This document shows, piece after piece, positions 62,560-64,000 of a DNA stretch of 64,000 bases. The position numbers and the translations under genes were made by a program. The notes under the pieces were generated by a model. That model was not told where the DNA came from, made no database searches, and was given only the letters and a program-made list of their open reading frames with translations. Positions within the stretch are counted from its first letter, which is position 1; each line of letters begins with the position of its first letter. Origin of the DNA: Yinghuangia sp051388915 (GTDB lineage: Bacteria > Actinomycetota > Actinomycetes > Streptomycetales > Streptomycetaceae); assembly GCF_051388915.1 (NCBI RefSeq), contig NZ_JBPKBH010000001.1, positions 186,001 through 250,000 on the forward strand, in the 5' to 3' direction.

Positions 62560-63249
62560 TCAGTGCGCGCACGCCCAAGGCGCCGCCGAAAGCGACTGCC
62601 CCGCCAGCGCGCGCAGCCGGTCCACCGCCGCGCCCGGGTCCCGGCCGTCGTAGACCGCGGATCCGGCCACGAACACGTCCGCGCCCGCCTCGGCGCAGCG
62701 CTCGATCGTCTCCGCGGAGACGCCGCCGTCGACCTGGAGCCACATGTCCAGGCCGTGCTTGCCGATCAGTTCACGGGTGCGGCGGATCTTCGGCAGCATG
62801 ATGTCGAGGAACTTCTGTCCGCCGAAGCCCGGTTCGACGGTCATGACGAGGATCATGTCGAGCTCGGGCAGCAGGTCCTCGTACGGCTCGATCGGCGTGG
62901 CCGGCTTGAGCGCCATCGACGCGCGGGCGCCCGCCGCGCGGATGCTGCGGGCCAGCCGCACCGGGGCCGCGGCCGCCTCGACGTGGAAGGTGACGCTGCC
63001 CGCGCCCGCCTCGGCGTACGCGGGGGCCCAGCGATCCGGGTCCTCGATCATCAGGTGGGCGTCGACCGGAGTGTCGGACGCCTTGAGGATCGATTCGACC
63101 ACGGGCAACCCGAGGGTCAGGTTGGGCACGAAGTGGTTGTCCATGACGTCGACATGCAGCCAGTCGGCGTTCGCGACCTTCGCGGTCTCGTCCGCGAGGC
63201 GCGCGAAGTCGGCGCTGAGGATGCTCGGGTTGATTTGCGGCTTGGCCAT
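62560..63249 (-). CDS. rpe: Ribulose-phosphate 3-epimerase
   Basis: This 229-residue TIM-barrel metalloenzyme interconverts ribulose 5-phosphate and xylulose 5-phosphate. It has INPSILSADFARL, the metal residues in HVDVMDNHFVPNLT and HLMIEDPDRW, TVEPGFGGQKF and QVDGGVSAETI with the late Asp. ATG complementing 63247-63249 is used. It is divergent from ribD; the supply of ribulose 5-phosphate for riboflavin explains the classical rpe-rib neighbourhood. Confidence 0.96.
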   Translation of the reverse strand: MAKPQINPSILSADFARLADETAKVANADWLHVDVMDNHFVPNLTLGLPVVESILKASDTPVDAHLMIEDPDRWAPAYAEAGAGSVTFHVEAAAAPVRLARSIRAAGARASMALKPATPIEPYEDLLPELDMILVMTVEPGFGGQKFLDIMLPKIRRTRELIGKHGLDMWLQVDGGVSAETIERCAEAGADVFVAGSAVYDGRDPGAAVDRLRALAGQSLSAAPWACAH

Positions 63250-63357
63250 GAGGACAGAGTGCCATCCCCGGTGCCCCCGCCGGGAATCCGGGGCGGCTTG
63301 CCCGGATCCGCGCACCGGTGCGTCCCGCGGTGGCCGGAACCCGTTCCCACCAGCCAA

Positions 63358-63372
63358 CTGACGGTTCGTCAG
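63358..63372. repeat. Palindrome CTGACG-GTT-CGTCAG
   Basis: A perfect 6-3-6 inverted repeat lies between rpe and the FMN riboswitch, in the divergent promoter zone. It matches the half site at the 52.7-kb gap and resembles the 11104 repeat. Confidence 0.6.
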
Positions 63373-63478
63373 GTAGCCGCATGCTCGCGGTGTGTACGCG
63401 TGATGGAACACACAGAAGTGGCAAGGTCAAGGACGTCGCGCTCCGTGGCACACTTCGAGGTGTACGAATGTCACGTAC

Positions 63479-63620
63479 GCGCGCTCCGGGGTCGGTGAAA
63501 ATCCGAACCGGCGGTAAAAGTCCGCGAACCGGCTGACGCCCTCCGACCCGGAGGCGCCGGCCGGCCGAACCGGTGGAATTCCGGTGCCGACGGTGAAAGT
63601 CCGGATGGGAGGCAGCGCGC
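63479..63620 (+). promoter_or_regulatory. FMN riboswitch (RFN element) upstream of ribD
   Basis: Conserved RFN blocks are present in order: GGTCGGTGAAAATCCGAACC, GGCGGTAAAAGTCCGCGA, CCGGTGGAATTCCGGTGCC and GACGGTGAAAGTCCGGATGG. The P1 helix closes with GCGCGCT (63479-63485) and AGCGCGC (63614-63620). It controls the riboflavin operon that begins with ribD 170 bases downstream. Confidence 0.95.
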
Positions 63621-63788
63621 GGCGGGTGGCTTGTTCGGCGTGCCGGCATACCCTGCCATGCGCCCGGGCCGCTCCGTCCTGCCTTCCTGCGGCATGCCCG
63701 CAAACCCCCCCCGCCCCGGCCCACGCGTCCGCGACGACGTCCCTGTCATGACGACCACGTCATGACGCGCCGATGCGGAGGAGGCCGG

Positions 63789-64000
63789 GTGTCCGGCGAG
63801 GTGGCCCCCCAGGGGTTCGATACGGACCAGGGGTTCGATGCGGAGCGGCACATGCGCCGCGCCATCGCCCTGGCCGCGCGCGGCCTCGGTACCACCAGCC
63901 CCAACCCCGTCGTCGGCTGCGTCGTCCTCGACGCGCACGGCGAGGTCGTCGGCGAGGGCTTCCACGAGTTCGCGGGCGGCCCGCACGCCGAGGTCGGCGC
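63789..64000 (+). CDS. ribD: Riboflavin biosynthesis deaminase/reductase RibD, N-terminal part (3' truncated by window)
   Basis: The frame is open from GTG 63789 to the window end (about 70 codons). After a 20-residue lead with a doubled GFD word it reads HMRRAIALAARGLGTTSPNPVVGCVV and then reaches GGPHAEVG, the zinc-binding His and catalytic Glu of the deaminase domain. GGAGGAGG lies 5 bases ahead. ATG 63762 is in frame but has no ribosome site. The upstream FMN riboswitch confirms the assignment. Confidence 0.93.
   Translation, partial: MSGEVAPQGFDTDQGFDAERHMRRAIALAARGLGTTSPNPVVGCVVLDAHGEVVGEGFHEFAGGPHAEVG

Overview
The window is one strand-consistent stretch of a very GC-rich actinomycete chromosome, most likely Streptomycetaceae or a close relative. 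The evidence is a BldD regulator with the c-di-GMP signature, an actinobacterial-type integration host factor, a helicase-degenerate PriA, a KPGKGP-loop EF-P, many GTG/TTG starts, and a gene order (alaS-ruvX-mltG-aroE ... aroC-K-B-Q ... efp-nusB ... bldD/pyrR-pyrB-pyrC-carA-carB-pyrD-pyrF-mihF-gmk-rpoZ ... coaBC-metK ... priA ... fmt-rsmB ... rpe-ribD) that from memory follows the conserved Streptomyces core. The sequence is a scaffold with six N gaps. Four have an artificial-looking poly-G run on their left edge, and two (at 17.6 kb and 57.3 kb) appear to represent almost no missing DNA.

0-11 kb holds the end of alaS, ruvX, mltG, aroE, two convergent lipoprotein genes, a TTA-containing prepilin peptidase gene, and a tightly coupled shikimate operon aroC-aroK-aroB-aroQ. 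11-15 kb is an insertion with a cobalamin riboswitch driving the cobalt transporter pair cbtB-cbtA, and a divergent 744-residue protein that joins a trypsin-like protease to an alpha/beta hydrolase. 15-17.5 kb is pepP-efp-nusB.

17.7-31 kb is an accessory block between nusB and bldD. It contains a GPH-type transporter coupled to a PLP decarboxylase, two DUF202 membrane proteins with a MarR regulator, a TetR regulator with twin operators, a LacI regulator, a TetR regulator with three operators facing an NCS1 permease and amidohydrolase, and an NmrA/HxlR divergent pair.

31-44.4 kb is the developmental and nucleotide core: bldD with a BldD box in its own promoter, then the complete pyrimidine operon behind a PyrR-binding leader that contains the ribosome binding site, then mihF, gmk and rpoZ. 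44.8-50 kb is a second accessory block, with a luciferase-like oxidoreductase and a giant zinc-ribbon membrane protein. 50-64 kb carries coaBC, metK, a DUF1707 protein, priA, def, fmt, rsmB, an F420-type oxidoreductase with a divergent TetR and two operators, a GerW-family protein, rpe, and an FMN riboswitch ahead of ribD, which runs off the window end. No rRNA, tRNA, CRISPR, insertion sequence or phage gene was seen.
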